DNA from: Magicicada septendecula
Taxonomy: Eukaryota; Arthropoda; Insecta; Hemiptera; Cicadidae
Direction: 5' to 3'
Length of the DNA: 64,000 bases
Assembly (NCBI GenBank): GCA_034769895.1
Contig: JAWRYS010000710.1
Location: 434,001 to 498,000, forward strand
Shown here one piece after another: positions 32,236 to 46,747 of this stretch. Both the position numbers and the translations under genes were made by a program. How positions within the stretch are numbered: the first letter of the stretch is position 1; each line of letters starts with the position of its first letter. Below the pieces are notes generated by a model that was not told the origin of the DNA, ran no database searches, and worked only from the letters and a program-made list of their open reading frames with translations.

Positions 32236-35200
32236 TATGGTGAGGTTATTGGTAATGTCGTCGTGTTAAAATCTCACAGCAAAATTACCTTCATAAATGT
32301 TTGAAATGTCCCCGCACTGGTGTAATCTGTCTAATAGGTTGTTTGGTGTGTTCTGAAGAAGTGTTCCGTGTATACTTGTGTTAATTATGTTATTTGATTT
32401 GTGTTCACTTCTGTGGGTTAACCATTCAAAAAGTGGTTATGATTTGTAGCGTTAGTTATCACAGATATATATTGTTTTACTGTTTTAAATCACTAGTATA
32501 ATGAAGTTTGGTGTTAGTTTTCACTATTGTCGCTAAAGTTTCTGTAGGTTTAGTTAGAAAAGTGTTTAATTTATTTAACACTCGTTACACTGATATTAGA
32601 AGGTAACCGTCGTACCATTTTCTACACGGTTTTGAGGAACGTTATATTACACAACTATTCAGCTTGATATTCAACAAAAGACTAAACTAACTTCCTTCAT
32701 GTTAGTCAAAATCTGGCCCAGTTAATCTTTGAAAAAGTATTGTTAAAATATTTTGATTTCCCATACACATGATACAAAATTACATTATATATGGAATTTA
32801 TTTATTTTATTCATCACTTTCATGAATTATGAACCTTATCAGTGGTTTAATCATCTCATTCCTTTTAAATTGATACATTATAGTCCATATCTGTTGACAT
32901 TTTGTTGAAATTACCAAATTTCTCTCTTTTTGGAAATCTAGGCTCAAAAATTGGTTTCCGCCTTCATATAATTTTTCTGCCATTTTAATTGTTATTAATA
33001 CGATTATAATAAATTTTAATTAGTCATATTTCTCTTCCTTTCCTTAAATACATATAAATTGAACCTTTGAACTGGTTTTTTATGTTAATCTCTGAATTTG
33101 ACATTGCTCTTTAAAATTAATTAATTTATATATTTTGAAAATTTACAATATTTTAAGGTATATTTCCTTATTATCACTTTAACTCATAGGATCATTCACA
33201 GTAGTGGTTAACTGATTTACCTTACCTAAATCTTGCTAGTTTACAGGAATTATAAGTGAATTAAATGGTTTATATGGCTTCTGTGAATTCACCACATGGC
33301 ATAGAGTTTAGAATTTTACATTTCTGTCTTTCTCAAATAAATTTAATCCTACTCCTCCTCTGACTTTACATAGTTATTATTACATGAAAATAAAACGTTT
33401 TACAAACCCATTGTGAGGTGTAGTATTTGATTAATACTACTATTATGTAAAAAATAATAATGAACATCATTCAGCATTCTAAGATTGAACATATTGCTGA
33501 CATGGTTTGAAAACATACATTTAACTCTTTTTGAATTAATACAGCATACCTACTGAAACATTATTAATGGTATGCATGCTGTTATTTGGCAAACATAATT
33601 CATTTTAAACACGTATAAATCTTATTTACTAAAAATTCTTATAAACCTATTGAGTTCATGGCTGTGAACAAATAGCCATTTTAAACAATTTAAACCTATG
33701 AATATAAATTAATGCCAGTCCTTTCTGGTCTAAACCATTATTATCTATTATCCCCTTCATCAGTAAACATGTCCACCCATACTCTAGTTATTATCATTTT
33801 TACAAATGTCTTGTAATAACAGAGTTACATTGAAATAATAAAATATTGGAAATCTTCCATTTTATTATTTTATGATGATGTGTATTATTGAATATAAAAG
33901 TTGTTATATAGCATATTGATAAGTTATAGTATCACCAACTTTAAGTTTATTGTATTCCCAAAAACACTTGCACAAGTTCACTTTCACTGGTGGTTCTGAT
34001 ATTTTGAGTCTTATTATCTCAGACCAGACCTTTAGTAATCCTGGACTGTTAAGACTTGTTTATTTTCTTTATCACACAATAGCTTTAGTTGGTTCACTTC
34101 TTATTATACTAGACAACACTTTTGATTTCTTAATAATTACATTTTTATAGAATTTTGGGATATTATACTTTCTTTTTAATTGTCTCTATGGGTTTGGGGT
34201 TGATGGTATTTAATAATAGGTTTTATAACGGTGTTTCTTTCATACTATTTCTTCCTCTCTTCTTGTCTTTCTTCTTATCTTCTTTCTTGTCTTTCTTCTG
34301 GTCTTCCTTCTTCTTGTCTTCTTGTCTTCATTCTTCACTCTTGGGTAAACCAAGGTACTTCGTGTTATCTCGACTGATGTTTAGTTTGGAGTATCGAAGT
34401 TATTTACTGATACTGACTTTGCTCTTCGCTAAAGGTTTCAGGGTATTGTTTACTTCCTGATCACAAATTTTATTCTTCCTTCTTCTTGTCTTTGGGGTAT
34501 TTTGGTGTTTCACCACTCTCAAACTGATTCTCTCTTCATGATATTGTGTAATCTAATTTGTTTACTGCTCCTAGCTTCCTGGGTAAATTCCTGATTTTAT
34601 AATATGAGTTGCTTTCATTAATTTCTTTGATTTTTAACAGTGGTTTTTTTATAATGTAATGAGAATTTTTATTTTATTGTTGTTTATTCCTTTGATTTCA
34701 TTCAATTTCATTCGATTTTATATTAACATATGTGGTGTAATTAATTTGTATTATTTTATATGAATTAATAAATAGTGGATTTTCTGTCACGCTACAGAAT
34801 GCCCTTCTCCAGAAGTAATTTTTTCAGACTATACTTGCTTTGTCTGAAACAATTGCTTATGATAATTATTGTAGTTTTGTTATTATTCTTGACTTCCTTC
34901 CATTTTAAAAATTCTCCTATTTATATTTGAGCTTATATCCTTCTCATTCTCACTTGATCTTCCTTGATAGTAATAGTCATCTGAGTTTCATATTTATTAT
35001 TTCATTTTCATATTTCTTCTTAGTATTTTCTCCTTGGGATATTTCCTCCCTATCGTTCCCTACTTTGTGAGTTGGTTCAGTTCAGAGAGGCACTGTACAC
35101 TACTTCCTCTGCTGTCCAATACTTCACACATATTTGAGTACAGAGGCAAATCATCTCTGCTCAAAAAACATATTAATACTGCTGGAATTATCTACAGACA

Positions 35201-36027
35201 GATTAAAAAAAATTATTCAGAATAGTACACATTTGTTACTATTAAAAAAAAATATCTTTGGGATACTTCACTTATTACTTATTATATTTCTCAGAGATTT
35301 TAATATTCCTATCTCAGTTGTTCTTCTGACTCTTTAACTTGATGTTTCATTCATTTGATATTATGGTAGGAAGCTCTTCTATTATTACATTCTTCAACTT
35401 TCCTTATCATATAAAGCTTTTGGTTATAAATTCTTTATTACCTTCTGGTTTTTTTATTATTATCTGCATTGTTTATAGTAGCATATCTTTATGACATTTT
35501 TATTTTATTGCTCTGTTTTTATTATTTCCACTTGTTCTATTTTTTAGAACTTTTTATAACTGTCATTATCACAATTGACATTTAATTCATAAATCATTTT
35601 ATATTACTTCGTTTAATTACATATATCTTTGATATTATTCTCACATTATTCCTGTCATGGTTATTATCCTTTCGAATGAATGTTTTTTATTAATTTTATA
35701 ATGAGGTCATAATTTCTCCTCATACCACTTCAAAGTTTTATTATCTCATAATTCCACATAAGTTTTTGTATTTTATTATATTCAATCACTCAAATCGTAT
35801 CACACGGTTTATTTCCTTTCGTATCCCTTTATGGAAAGTTTTTCACACTTTATATTGAGATTAGACATGATCATATTTCTCCAGAATTATTTGTTTTAAT
35901 TCTAAAGTCTGTTTCCTTTATTCATCTCATTATGATCCTTTATAAACATAGTAAATATATTTTATGCTTACCATAAATATGGTATTAAATCTTTTCTGTT
36001 TATTTCACCCAAGTGTTTTATTAATAA

Positions 36028-36613
36028 TTGGTCGGTAAGTAGTACTTACTCTTGGTTTGGAAACTTGATTTATACACAATTCAAAATTCATTCTTCTTAT
36101 ATTATTCCATAAAGTTTTCTCAAATAATTTGTATGTAAGGTGGGCTTGCTTTCTTTTTAAATTTAGTTGTTTTCAAATCAGAATTCCTTTAATATTTCTG
36201 CAAAATGGTTTTTCTCAAATACTTGGTTAGTAATGTGGTCTTACATTGTTTTAAAATTTGGATGAGTCAAAATTCTTCTTTTATATTCTTGTCATAAAGT
36301 TTTTCAAATTTTTAGTTAGTAAGGTGATCTTACACTTGTTTGGAATTTATTTGAATTATTTCATTCTATTCCTTTTATCCTTCTATAAAGTTTTCTTCAA
36401 ATGCTTGGTATGTAAGGTGATCTTACAATTGTTTTGGAATTTGGATTATTTCTAAATTCTGTTTTATATTATTTCTACAAGATTTCTCTCAAATAATTAG
36501 TATGTAAGGTGTTCTTACTTTTGTTTTAGAATTTTGTCGATTTATAAATTCTTTTTCTTCTCTTTCCAAAATGTTTCTTTTAAATAATTGTATGTAATTT
36601 GGTATTACATTAT
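36028..36613. repeat. seven-copy hairpin sub-repeat (unit C)
   Basis: Same organisation as in unit B, offset by 7598 bp. All seven arm pairs are kept. Confidence 0.85.
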
Positions 36614-36878
36614 TTTTAGAATTTTGAAGGTTTTTATTCATAAAATTTCTTTATGGATGCCTGGTTAAAGACACCCTTAACTTTATTGGAACCCATCTCC
36701 TTAATTTCGTTATTGAAGTTATTGGTGGGATTACTGTTATCCTCTTCCAATAACTCATGTCGGATGTCCTTTAGGTAGTTGCACCCGATGACTGTGATAC
36801 GATTATTATTATTTATATTATTACACTCATTATTAAGATACCCAGTATTTAGGAGCAGTAACGGGTTCTGGCGATTTA

Positions 36879-38983
36879 TTACTGCCTGTGCCCGTTTAAA
36901 GGCTCGACATCGTTGTTCCTTTGTGCCATACTAGTTGAAGCATCATTTGGGATGCTTAGAGTGGGCCCCTGTCGATCTGTCCTATGGTCTTCCAGTCATT
37001 CGTGGTTAGACCTCCGTTCAGCATCGTCTAAACTAGTACTCCTTCTCGTCGGATAGTACCTTGGTTGGTCCCGTTCTAGGCTCCTCCGCCTGTCTTCATA
37101 TCCTGTCTTCGATTGTTGTTGTATCTTCGCTGTCGATCATCTGTGGCTCGTATGAAATTCACTTGTGGGCGGGGAAACCTAGTATTAACGGGATTACCAT
37201 TATTTGGACCCGCACGATTATTATTATTATGGTAACGATCATTACCATAATTGGGGCTTCTCTGACTATTTTGGCTATGAGGGTAGGGATTTCTGTTACC
37301 CTGATAACCATTAGAGGGTCGACTCGGGTTCACATGGTTTGGACCTGTATTATTATTATTATTTTGATTAGTAGTGCTAAAGTTATGATTATTGTTAAAA
37401 CTTTTATTCTGCGGGTATGCCCGGCCTCCTTGGTACCCAGTGTTGGTGTTGTTCGTACCCTGGTTTTTGTTCGGATACGTCCTTGGTTCGGGCCCATCAT
37501 TTCTTCTCCGGCTCTGTTGTTAGTAGTCTTCGTTTTCGTAGTTTTCGAGGAGTTCTGTCATTGCCTGGATCGTTTTTATTTGGCTGCCTCTCCTCGCACG
37601 TATTACCTCTTCGTCATCATGGTATGACAACTTATTTATTAGGCACTCCTCAGGTATGGCCGGTTCTAAATGCTTGGCCATACATACCTTGCCGAGGAAA
37701 TAAGCTATCATAGAACTACCGACTTGTGGTTTGTAGTGGCCGTGGCATATATTATCTCTTATCAAGTTTTGAGTCGTCTCCGACCAGTACTTGGCCTTGA
37801 AGAGGCTCTTAAATTGCTGATAACTTTCGATGTCACTCCGGTTGGCCATCCACCAATGGTCATTCACCTCCCGAAACGACTCGTCTAGGATTTCCCGGTT
37901 CTGGACCCATCGGTTCCCTCTGTGTTTTTCTAGGTATTCCTCTATGCGTGCCAAGAACTCCATAGGCTTCCGTTTATATTGCCGGAAATTAATCCACTCT
38001 CTGTTTTCGGAAATTGGGAAATGATTGTAACCAGTTGGTCTGTTCCTTATCAATTCAATCTCCTCCTGGCTCTGACGCACTTGTCCTGTGATGTTCGTCA
38101 TAGCGGCTTCCACGCCGTCGCATCTTTCGGTTACGTGTGTCCGCACTTTATTCATTTCTTCCAGGGCAAATTTCTTGTTTTCTTCCAGTTTCGTTTCCTG
38201 TTGTTCCTTGACATGTGTAATCTCTTTATGTATTACCTCCCGGACTTCCAGCACTTCGTTTTCGGTCTGACGACATCTTTCGTCTACTTCCCTGATCTGC
38301 TGGTTAACAACCACGACTTCCTGTTCTAACTTCTTTACGATGGATTTCTTCGTCTCTGTTATCCTTTTATTTAACTCTTCTTTTGCCAACTCTATTCTCT
38401 TCTCTACCTTATTCATGCTTTCCTGGTTAACTTCCCTCAGTTCTTCTCTTAACCTTTGATTATTCTCGTCCATTTTCTCCTCCATTTTCTGATTATTTTC
38501 CTCCAACTTTTCCCTCAGTTGCTGATTGTCGCTTTCCATTTTCCTACTTGTTTCCTCCATTTTTTCTTCTATCTTCTTACTCAAATTTTTACTGGTTTCT
38601 TCAATCCTTTTGTTGGTATTTTCTATGCTTTTATTTATTCCACCCAAATCTTCCTTCAAGGACTGCTTATCTTCCTTCCTTTCCTTACTTGATTCTTCCA
38701 TTTTATTATTAGTGGAATCCATTTTCTTACTCAAGGATTGGTTGTTCCTTTTCAGGTCTTCCATCTTCTTACTGGTTTCTTCCATTTTCTCCATCATCTG
38801 CCTGAGCATTCCTTGTGTTGTCATGTTCTCTGTTTGTGAAGGTTTCTCCTTCTCTGGGACATTGACTTCCCCTGTCTGCGTTGTTACTTCAGGTTGTTCC
38901 TCTGGTGGTACGGGTTGTTTCGGTTCCCCCTGGGCCACTAACACTTCTGGATCTTCAACGGGTGTTGCCTCCTTATCCCCCAT
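36879..38983 (-). pseudogene. unit C gag, premature stop
   Basis: The frame opens at ATG 38983 (MGDKEATPVEDPE). The upstream native start near 39041 is cut off by the T-tract change near 38992. The coiled coil and capsid are intact. Two neighbouring substitutions near 37517-37519 create a stop directly after ENYENEDY, ending the frame at 37520. The N/R-rich tail continues beyond it (37333-37076), and the shared 10-nt deletion follows. The copy is inactive. Confidence 0.8.
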
Positions 38984-39877
38984 GTCAATTTTTTTTTACG
39001 GCCTCTGCCGCCCTCTTTTTCGAAGTAGCTCGTCTTTGCATTTTTCTTCTGTTTCTATTAATGATTCGCTGCCAGGCTTATCTTATCAAGCCCTCTAAGT
39101 TGGACGCCACTTTGTAAGAAAACCCTGTATGCGGTCTTTACAAAAAAAGATAATAGAGAAAAAATTTTATTTTCAAAAAAATAAAATTTTCAAAAAAAAA
39201 ATTTTGTTTATGTTTTAATCAATGTCTGTAATTGTGAAATAATCCTGTTTTAATGTTCTGTTAAAAATTTTAATAATTAAGAAGTTATTTATTAATTATT
39301 GAGCACTTCTGGAAGATCTGAACCAAGTCTGGAGTTAATCAGATTAACTCCGGTCAGCAATCGATTTGTGATGTTTAGTGCTGGTCCAATATCTCACTGT
39401 TAATTAATATTTTCTTCTTCTTGAAGTCTTGTTACATTAATAAATAAACCTTAAATTAGCATGTGAAATAATAATAGATACAAACAATTGAAATAAATGG
39501 ATTTATTAACAAATTTAATAAATAATCGATTTTTAATCGATTGGGAGCAATTATCGACTCCGTCTCAGGGAATAATCGATTCGTTCATACAGTGGAAAAA
39601 ATTATTACAAGTATTATATAAAAAAGGTTCTTGGAGCGATTATATTAATAGTCAGAGAAGGGTAATGAGAAAGTATAACATTAACAATTAAAGTAGTTCC
39701 ATAATTATCATCTAACAATATTTAAATAATTCTGATATAATGTTTAAAAAAGTTGAATCGTCAAACAATGTGTAGCTTCTGACGTCACTCGATGAGGAAG
39801 GCACAGAATCGTATTTTTCAAAGATGGCCGCTCCTAGGTATGGCGAGGTTATTGGTAATGTCGTCGTGTTAAAATCT

Positions 39878-40200
39878 CACAGCAAAATTACCTTCATAAA
39901 TGTTTGAAATGTCCCCGCACTGGTGTAATCTGTCTAATAGGTTGTTTGGTGTGTTCTGAAGAAGTGTTCCGTGTATACTTGTGTTAATTATGTTATTTGA
40001 TTTGTGTTCACTTCTGTGGGTTAACTATTCAAAAAGTTAACACAGCAAAATTACCTTCATAAATGTTTGAAATGTCCCCGCACTGGTGTAATCTGTCTAA
40101 TAGGTTGTTTGGTGTGTTCTGAAGAAGTGTTCCGTGTATACTTGTGTTAATTATGTTATTTGATTTGTGTTCACTTCTGTGGGTTAACTATTCAAAAAGT
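39878..40200. repeat. 160-bp tandem duplication (unit D)
   Basis: CACAGCAAAATTACC...CTATTCAAAAAGT occurs at 39878-40037 and 40041-40200, separated by TAA. The identical event with the same TAA is in unit G at 62849-63171. Confidence 0.9.
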
Positions 40201-43200
40201 GGTTATGATTTGTAGCGTTAGTTATCACAGATATATATTGTTTTACTGTTTTAAATCACTAGTATAATGAAGTTTGGTGTTAGTTTTCACTATTGTCGCT
40301 AAAGTTTCTGTAGGTTTAGTTAGAAAAGTGTTTAATTTATTTAACTCTCGTTACACTGATATTAGAAGGTAACCGTAGTACCATTTTCTACACGGTTTTA
40401 AGGAACGTTATATTACACAACTATTCAGCTTGATATTCAACAAAAGACTAAACTAACTTCCTTCATGTTAGTCAAAATCTGGCCCAGTTAATCTTTGAAA
40501 AAGTATTGTTAAAATATTTTGATTTCCCATACACATGATACAAAATTACATTATATATGGAATTTATTTATTTTATTCATCACTTTCATGAATTATGAAC
40601 CTTATCAGTGGTTTAATCATCTCATTCCTTTTAAATTGATACATTATAGTCCATATCTGTTGACATTTTGTGGAAATTACCAAATTTCTCTCTTTTTGGA
40701 AATTTAGGCTCAAAAATTGGTTTCCGCCTTCATATAATTTTTCTGCCATTTTAATTGTTATTAATACGATTATAATAAATTTTAATTAGTCATATTTCTC
40801 TTCCTTTCCTTAAATACATATAAATTGAACCTTTGAACTGGTTTTTTATGTTAATCTCTGAATTTGACATTGCTCTTTAAAATTAATTAATTTATATATT
40901 TTGAAAATTTACAATATTTTAAGGTATATTTCCTTATTATCACTTTAACTCATAGGATCATTCACAGTAGTGGTTAACTGATTTACCTTACCTAAATCTT
41001 GCTAGTTTACAGGAATTGTAAGTGAATTAAATGGTTTATATGGCTTCTGTGAATTCACCACATGGCCTAGAGTTTAGAATTTTACATTTCTGTCTTTCTC
41101 AAATAAATTTAATCCTACTCCTCCTCTGACTTTACATAGTTATTATTACATGAAAATAAAACGTTTTACAAACCCATTGTGAGGTGTAGTATTTGATTAA
41201 TACTACTATTATATAAAAAATAATAATGAACATCATTCAGCATTCTAAGATTGAACATATTGCTGACATGGTTTGAAAACATACATTTAACTCTTTTTGA
41301 ATTAATACAGCATACCTACTGAAACATTATTAATGGTATGCATGCTGTTATTTGGCAAACATAATTCATTTTAAACACATATAAATCTTATTTACTAAAA
41401 ATTCTTATAAACCTATTGAGTTCATGGCTGTGAACAAATAGCCGTTTTAAACAATTTAAACCTATGAATATAAATTAATGCCAGTCCTTTCTGGTCTAAA
41501 CCATTATTATCTATTATCCCCTTCATCAGTAAACATGTCCACCCATACTCTAGTTATTATCATTTTTACAAATGTCTTGTAATAACAGAGTTACATTGAA
41601 ATAATAAAATATTGGAAATCTTCCATTTTATTATTTTATGATGATGTGTATTATTGAATATAAAAGTTGTTATATAGCGTATTGATAAGTTATAGTATCA
41701 CCAACTTTAAGTTTATTGTATTTCCAAAAACACTTGCACAAGTTCACTTTCACTGGTGGTTCTGATATTTTGAGTCTTATTATCTCAGACCAGACCTTTA
41801 GTAATCCTGGACTGTTAAGACTTGTTTATTTTCTTTATCACACAATAGCTTTAGTTGGTTCACTTCTTATTATACTAGACAACACTTTTGATTTCGTAAT
41901 AATTACATTTTTATAGGATTTTGGGATGTTATACTTTCTTTTTAATTGTCTCTATGGGTTTGGGGTTGATGGTATTTAATAATAGGTTTTATAACGGTGT
42001 TTCTTTCATACTATTTCTTCCTCTCTTCTTGTCTTTCTTCTTATCTTCTTTCTTGTCTTTCTTCTGGTCTTCCTTCTTCTTGTCTTCTTGTCTTCATTCT
42101 TCACTCTTGGGTAAACCAAGGTACTTCGTGTTATCTCGACTGATGTTTAGTTTGGAGTATCGAAGTTATTTACTGATACTGACTTTGCTCTTCGCTAAAG
42201 GTTTCAGGGTATTGTTTACTTCCTGATCACAAATTTTATTCTTCCTTCTTCTTGTCTTTGGGGTATTTTGGTGTTTCACCACTCTCAAACTGATTCTCTC
42301 TTCATGATATTGTGTAATCTAATTTGTTTACTGCTCCTAGCTTCCTGGGTAAATTCCTGATTTTATAATATGAGTTGCTTTCATTAATTTCTTTGATTTT
42401 TAACAGTGGTTTTTATATAATGTAATGAGAATTTTTATTTTATTGTTGTTTATTCCTTTGATTTCATTCAATTTCATTCGATTTTATATTAACATATGTG
42501 GTGTAATTAATTTTTATTATTTTATATGAATTAATAAATAGTGGATTTTCTGTCACGCTACAGAATGCCCTTCTCCAGAAGTAATTTTTTCAGACTATAC
42601 TTGCTTTGTCTGAAACAATTGCTTATGATAATTATTGTAGTTTTGTTATTATTCTTGACTTCCTTCCATTTTAAAAATTCTCCTATTTATATTTGAGCTT
42701 ATATCCTTCTCATTCTCACTTGATCTTCCTTGATAGTAATAGTCATCTGAGTTTCATATTTATTATTTCATTTTCATATTTCTTCTTAGTATTTTCTCCT
42801 TGGGATATTTCCTCCCTATCGTTCCCTACTTTGTGAGTTGGTTCAGTTCAGAGAGGCACTGTACACTACTTCCTCTGCTGTCCAATACTTCACACATATT
42901 TGAGTACAGAGGCAAATCATCTCTGCTCAAAAAACATATTAATACTGCTGGAATTATCTACAGACAGATTAAAAAAAATTATTCAGAATAGTACACATTT
43001 GTTACTATTAAAAAAAAATATCTTTGGGATACTTCACTTATTACTTATTATATTTCTCAGAGATTTTAATATTCCTATCTCAGTTGTTCTTCTGACTCTT
43101 TAACTTGATGTTTCATTCATTTGATATTATGGTAGGAAGCTCTTCTATTATTACATTCTTCAACTTTCCTTATCATATAAAGCTTTTGGTTATAAATTCT

Positions 43201-43792
43201 TTATTACCTTCTGGTTTTTTTATTATTATCTGCATTGTTTATAGTAGCATATCTTTATGACATTTTTATTTTATTGCTCGGTTTTTGTTATTTCCACTTG
43301 TTCTATTTTTTAGAACTTTTTATAACTGTCATTATCACAATTGACATTTAATTCATAAATAAATTTATATTACTTCGTTTAATTACATATATCTTTGATA
43401 TTATTCTCACATTATTCCTGTCATGGTATTATCCTTTCGAATGAATGTTTTTTATTAATTTTATAATGAGGTCATAATTTCTCCTCATACCACTTCAAAG
43501 TTTTATTATCTCATAATTCCACATAAGTTTTTGTATTTTATTATATTCAATCACTCAAATCGTATCACACGGTTTATTTCCTTTCGTATCCCTTTATGGA
43601 AAGTTTTTCACACTTTATATTGAGATTAGACATGATCATATTTCTCCAGAATTATTTGTTTTAATTCTAAAGTCTGTTTCCTTTATTCATCTCATTATGA
43701 TCCTTTATAAACATAGTAAATATATTTTATGCTTACCATAAATATGGTATTAAATCTTTTCTGTTTATTTCACCCAAGTGTTTTATTAATAA

Positions 43793-44378
43793 TTGGTCGG
43801 TAAGTAGTACTTACTCTTGGTTTGGAAACTTGATTTATACACAATTCAAAATTCATTCTTCTTATATTATTCCATAAAGTTTTCTCAAATAATTTGTATG
43901 TAAGGTGGGCTTGCTTTCTTTTTAAATTTAGTTGTTTTCAAATCAGAATTCCTTTAATATTTCTGCAAAATGGTTTTTCTCAAATACTTGGTTAGTAATG
44001 TGGTCTTACATTGTTTTAAAATTTGGATGAGTCAAAATTCTTCTTTTATATTCTTGTCATAAAGTTTTTCAAATTTTTAGTTAGTAATGTGATCTTACAC
44101 TTGTTTGGAATTTATTTGAATTATTTCATTCTATTCCTTTTATCCTTCTATAAAGTTTTCTTCAAATGCTTGGTATGTAAGGTGATCTTACAATTGTTTT
44201 GGAATTTGGATTATTTCTAAATTCTGTTTTATATTATTTCTACAAGATTTCTCTCAAATAATTAGTATGTAAGGTGTTCTTACTTTTGTTTTAGAATTTT
44301 GTCGATTTATAAATTCTTTTTCTTCTCTTTCCAAAATGTTTCTTTTAAATAATTGTATGTAATTTGGTATTACATTAT
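43793..44378. repeat. seven-copy hairpin sub-repeat (unit D)
   Basis: As in unit B, except that copy 4 reads GTAATGTGATCTTAC, so the outermost loop-side pair of that stem is lost. The same change is found in E and F. Confidence 0.85.
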
Positions 44379-44643
44379 TTTTAGAATTTTGAAGGTTTTT
44401 ATTCATAAAATTTCTTTATGGATGCCTGGTTAAAGACACCCTTAACTTTATTGGAACCCATCTCCTTAATTTCGTTATTGAAGTTATTGGTGGGATTACT
44501 GTTATCCTCTTCCAATAACTCATGTCGGATGTCCTTTAGGTAGTTGCACCCGATGACTGTGATACGATTATTATTATTTATATTATTACACTCATTATTA
44601 AGATACCCAGTATTTAGGAGCAGTAACGGGTTCTGGCGATTTA

Positions 44644-46747
44644 TTACTGCCTGTGCCCGTTTAAAGGCTCGACATCGTTGTTCCTTTGTGCCATACTAGT
44701 TGAAGCATCATTTGGGATGCTTAGAGTGGGCCCCTGTCGATCTGTCCTATGGTCTTCCAGTCATTCGTGGTTAGACCTCCGTTCAGCATCGTCTAAACTA
44801 GTACTCCTTCTTGTCGGATAGTACCTTGGTTGGTCCCGTTCTAGGCTCCTCCGCCTGTCTTCATATCCTGTCTTCGATTGTTGTTGTATCTTCGCTGTCG
44901 ATCATCTGTGGCTCGTATGAAATTCACTTGTGGGCGGGGAAACCTATTATTAACGGGATTACCATTATTTGGACCCGCACGATTATTATTATTATGGTAA
45001 CGATCATTACCATAATTGGGGCTTCTCTGACTATTTTGGTTATGAGGGTAGGGATTTCTGTTACCCTGATAACCATTAGAGGGTCGACTCGGGTTCACAT
45101 GGTTTGGACCTGTATTATTATTATTATTTTGATTAGTAGTGCTAAAGTTATGATTATTGTTAAAACTTTTATTCTGCGGGTATGCCCGGCCTCCTTGGTA
45201 CCCAGTGTTGGTGTTGTTCGTACCCTGGTTTTTGTTCGGATACGTCCTTGGTTCGGGCCCATCATTTCTTCTCCGGCTCTGTCGGTAGTAGTCTTCGTTT
45301 TCGTAGTTTTCGAGGAGTTCTGTCATTGCCTGGATCGTTTTTATTTGGCTGCCTCTCCTCGCACGTATTACCTCTTCGTCATCATGGTATGACAACTTAT
45401 TTATTAGGCACTCCTCAGGTATGGCCGGTTCTAAATGCTTGGCCATACATACCTTGCCGAGGAAATAAGCTATCATAGAACTACCGACTTGTGGTTTGTA
45501 GTGGCCGTGGCATATATTATCTCTTATCAAGTTTTGAGTCGTCTCCGACCAGTACTTGGCCTTGAAGAGGCTCTTAAATTGCTGATAACTTTCGATGTCA
45601 CTCCGGTTGGCCATCCACCAATGGTCATTCACCTCCCGAAACGACTCGTCTAGGATTTCCCGGTTCTGGACCCATCGGTTCCCTCTGTGTTTTTCTAGGT
45701 ATTCCTCTATGCGTGCCAAGAACTCCATAGGCTTCCGTTTATATTGCCGGAAATTAATCCACTCTCTGTTTTCGGAAATTGGGAAATGATTGTAACCAGT
45801 TGGTCTGTTCCTTATCAATTCAATCTCCTCCTGGCTCTGACGCACTTGTCCTGTGATGTTCGTCATAGCGGCTTCCACGCCGTCGCATCTTTCGGTTACA
45901 TGTGTCCGCACTTTATTCATTTCTTCCAGGGCAAATTTCTTGTTTTCTTCCAGTTTCGTTTCCTGTTGTTCCTTGACATGTGTAATCTCTTTATGTATTA
46001 CCTCCCGGACTTCCAGCACTTCGTTTTCGGTCTGACGACATCTTTCGTCTACTTCCCTGATCTGCTGGTTAACAACCACGACTTCCTGTTCTAACTTCTT
46101 TACGATGGATTTCTTCGTCTCTGTTATCCTTTTATTTAACTCTTCTTTTGCCAACTCTATTCTCTTCTCTACCTTATTCATGCTTTCCTGGTTAACTTCC
46201 CTCAGTTCTTCTCTTAACCTTTGATTATTCTCGTCCATTTTCTCCTCCATTTTCTGATTATTTTCCTCCAACTTTTCCCTCAATTGCTGATTGTCGCTTT
46301 CCATTTTCCTACTTGTTTCCTCCATTTTTTCTTCTATCTTCTTACTCAAATTTTTACTGGTTTCTTCAATCCTTTTGTTGGTATTTTCTATGCTTTTATT
46401 TATTCCACCCAAATCTTCCTTCAAGGACTGCTTATCTTCCTTCCTTTCCTTACTTGATTCTTCCATTTTATTATTAGTGGAATCCATTTTCTTACTCAAG
46501 GATTGGTTGTTCCTTTTCAGGTCTTCCATCTTCTTACTGGTTTCTTCCATTTTCTCCATCATCTGCCTGAGCATTCCTTGTGTTGTCATGTTCTCTGTTT
46601 GTGAAGGTTTCTCCTTCTCTGGGACATTGACTCCCCTGTCTGCGTTGTTACTTCAGGTTGTTCCTCTGGTGGTACGGGTTGTTTCGGTTCCCCCTGGGCC
46701 ACTAACACTTCTGGATCTTCAACGGGTGTTGCCTCCTTATCCCCCAT
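44644..46747 (-). pseudogene. unit D gag, N-terminal frameshift
   Basis: A one-base deletion near 46631 (GACTCCCC instead of GACTTCCCC) separates the MGDKEA start at 46747 from the long frame. The 582-residue remainder could start at MTTQGM (46589) and holds the coiled coil, capsid and N/R-rich tail down to 44841. There the shared 10-nt deletion gives an early stop. The original stop position is 44644-44646. Capsid residues match unit E closely. Confidence 0.8.

Larger units (their letters stand above)
31510..39112 (-). mobile_element. array unit C, complete (7603 bp)
   Basis: A full unit from one TGTAAG terminus to the next. It lacks the 160-bp duplication of D and G. It shares CATTCGTGG near 37000 and TTTTTGTTCGG near 37464 with D only. 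In the middle it keeps the B-like states near 35513 and 35590 that D and E have lost. Confidence 0.85.
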